NCBI RefSeq assembly: GCF_003073045.1
Contig: NC_037590.1
Coordinates: forward strand, 34,666,327 to 34,730,326
Source: Pomacea canaliculata
Lineage: Eukaryota; Mollusca; Gastropoda; Architaenioglossa; Ampullariidae
Reading direction: 5' to 3'
DNA: 64,000 bases
Part shown: piece by piece, positions 63,935 to 64,000 of the stretch
Position numbering within the stretch: position 1 is the stretch's first letter
Layout: every line of letters begins with the position of its first letter
Translations under genes and position numbers: made by a program
The notes under the pieces: model-generated
Database searches by the model: none
Told to the model about the DNA's origin: nothing
What the model saw: only the letters and a program-made list of their open reading frames with translations

Positions 63935-64000
63935 ACAAACAAACATTTCCCTCTTGTAACAAGATCTGCTGCTGTGAGATTTGTGTCATAGCTGTGTGTC
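63935..64000 (+). repeat. Repeat also found near 48770
   Basis: aacaagatctgctgctgtga followed by gatttgtgtcatagctgtgtgtc resembles 48785-48828 (aacctgttgctgtgggatct, then gtgtcacacctgtctgtgtg). It is cut by the window end. Confidence 0.5.

Overview
The window is eukaryotic (metazoan) genomic DNA: AT-rich, intron-bearing, full of microsatellites, decayed transposons and SINE-like repeats, with no long open frames. SINE 3' ends carrying a 'ggcacggcgtaaaacacc'-type core, common in molluscs, make a lophotrochozoan, most likely a gastropod, the best guess (inference). A 100-N assembly gap lies at 10392-10491.

The dominant content is a cluster of small multi-exon genes that I rebuilt from splice sites, because their exons are only about 30-145 nt long. 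They form one family. Exon 1 (31-43 nt) encodes a signal peptide; exon A carries Cys1-3; exon B carries Cys4-6; a last exon usually encodes a Ser/Gly-rich linker and a hydrophobic C-terminus resembling a GPI-attachment signal. Intron phases are invariant (1, 2, 1). The spacing is C-x(2-3)-C-x(12-17)-C-x8-C-x(3-4)-C-x(19-22)-C, with Cys3-Cys4 always x8 across the A/B intron. I do not recognise a named family.

Layout: a minus-strand member cut by the left edge (561-2106); a repeat-rich, gene-poor stretch with two LINE fragments, the gap and an unexplained block (2.3-16.5 kb); a plus-strand partial member (16604-17770); a minus-strand member with a decayed tail (19931-21298); a minus-strand two-module gene with a 1-nt deletion (23344-28142); a gene-poor stretch (28.3-34.9 kb); a complete plus-strand 98-aa gene (35070-37040); a lone signal exon (40300-40333); a plus-strand copy with a lost splice donor (43660-45689); a relic exon A (49277); a complete plus-strand two-module 215-aa gene (51174-55850); and a complete plus-strand 110-aa gene (58510-61464).

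The cluster grew by duplication and is still turning over. The 23-28 kb and 51-56 kb loci are an inverted pair that shares introns and a promoter block. The 42.2-46.8 kb and 57.9-62.6 kb segments are direct copies. The 37.4-40.0 kb block recurs at 46.8-47.9 kb. Because the A+B pair is flanked by phase-1 introns, duplicating it in tandem keeps frame, which explains the two-module genes. The products look like secreted or membrane-tethered six-cysteine proteins; their function cannot be told from sequence alone.
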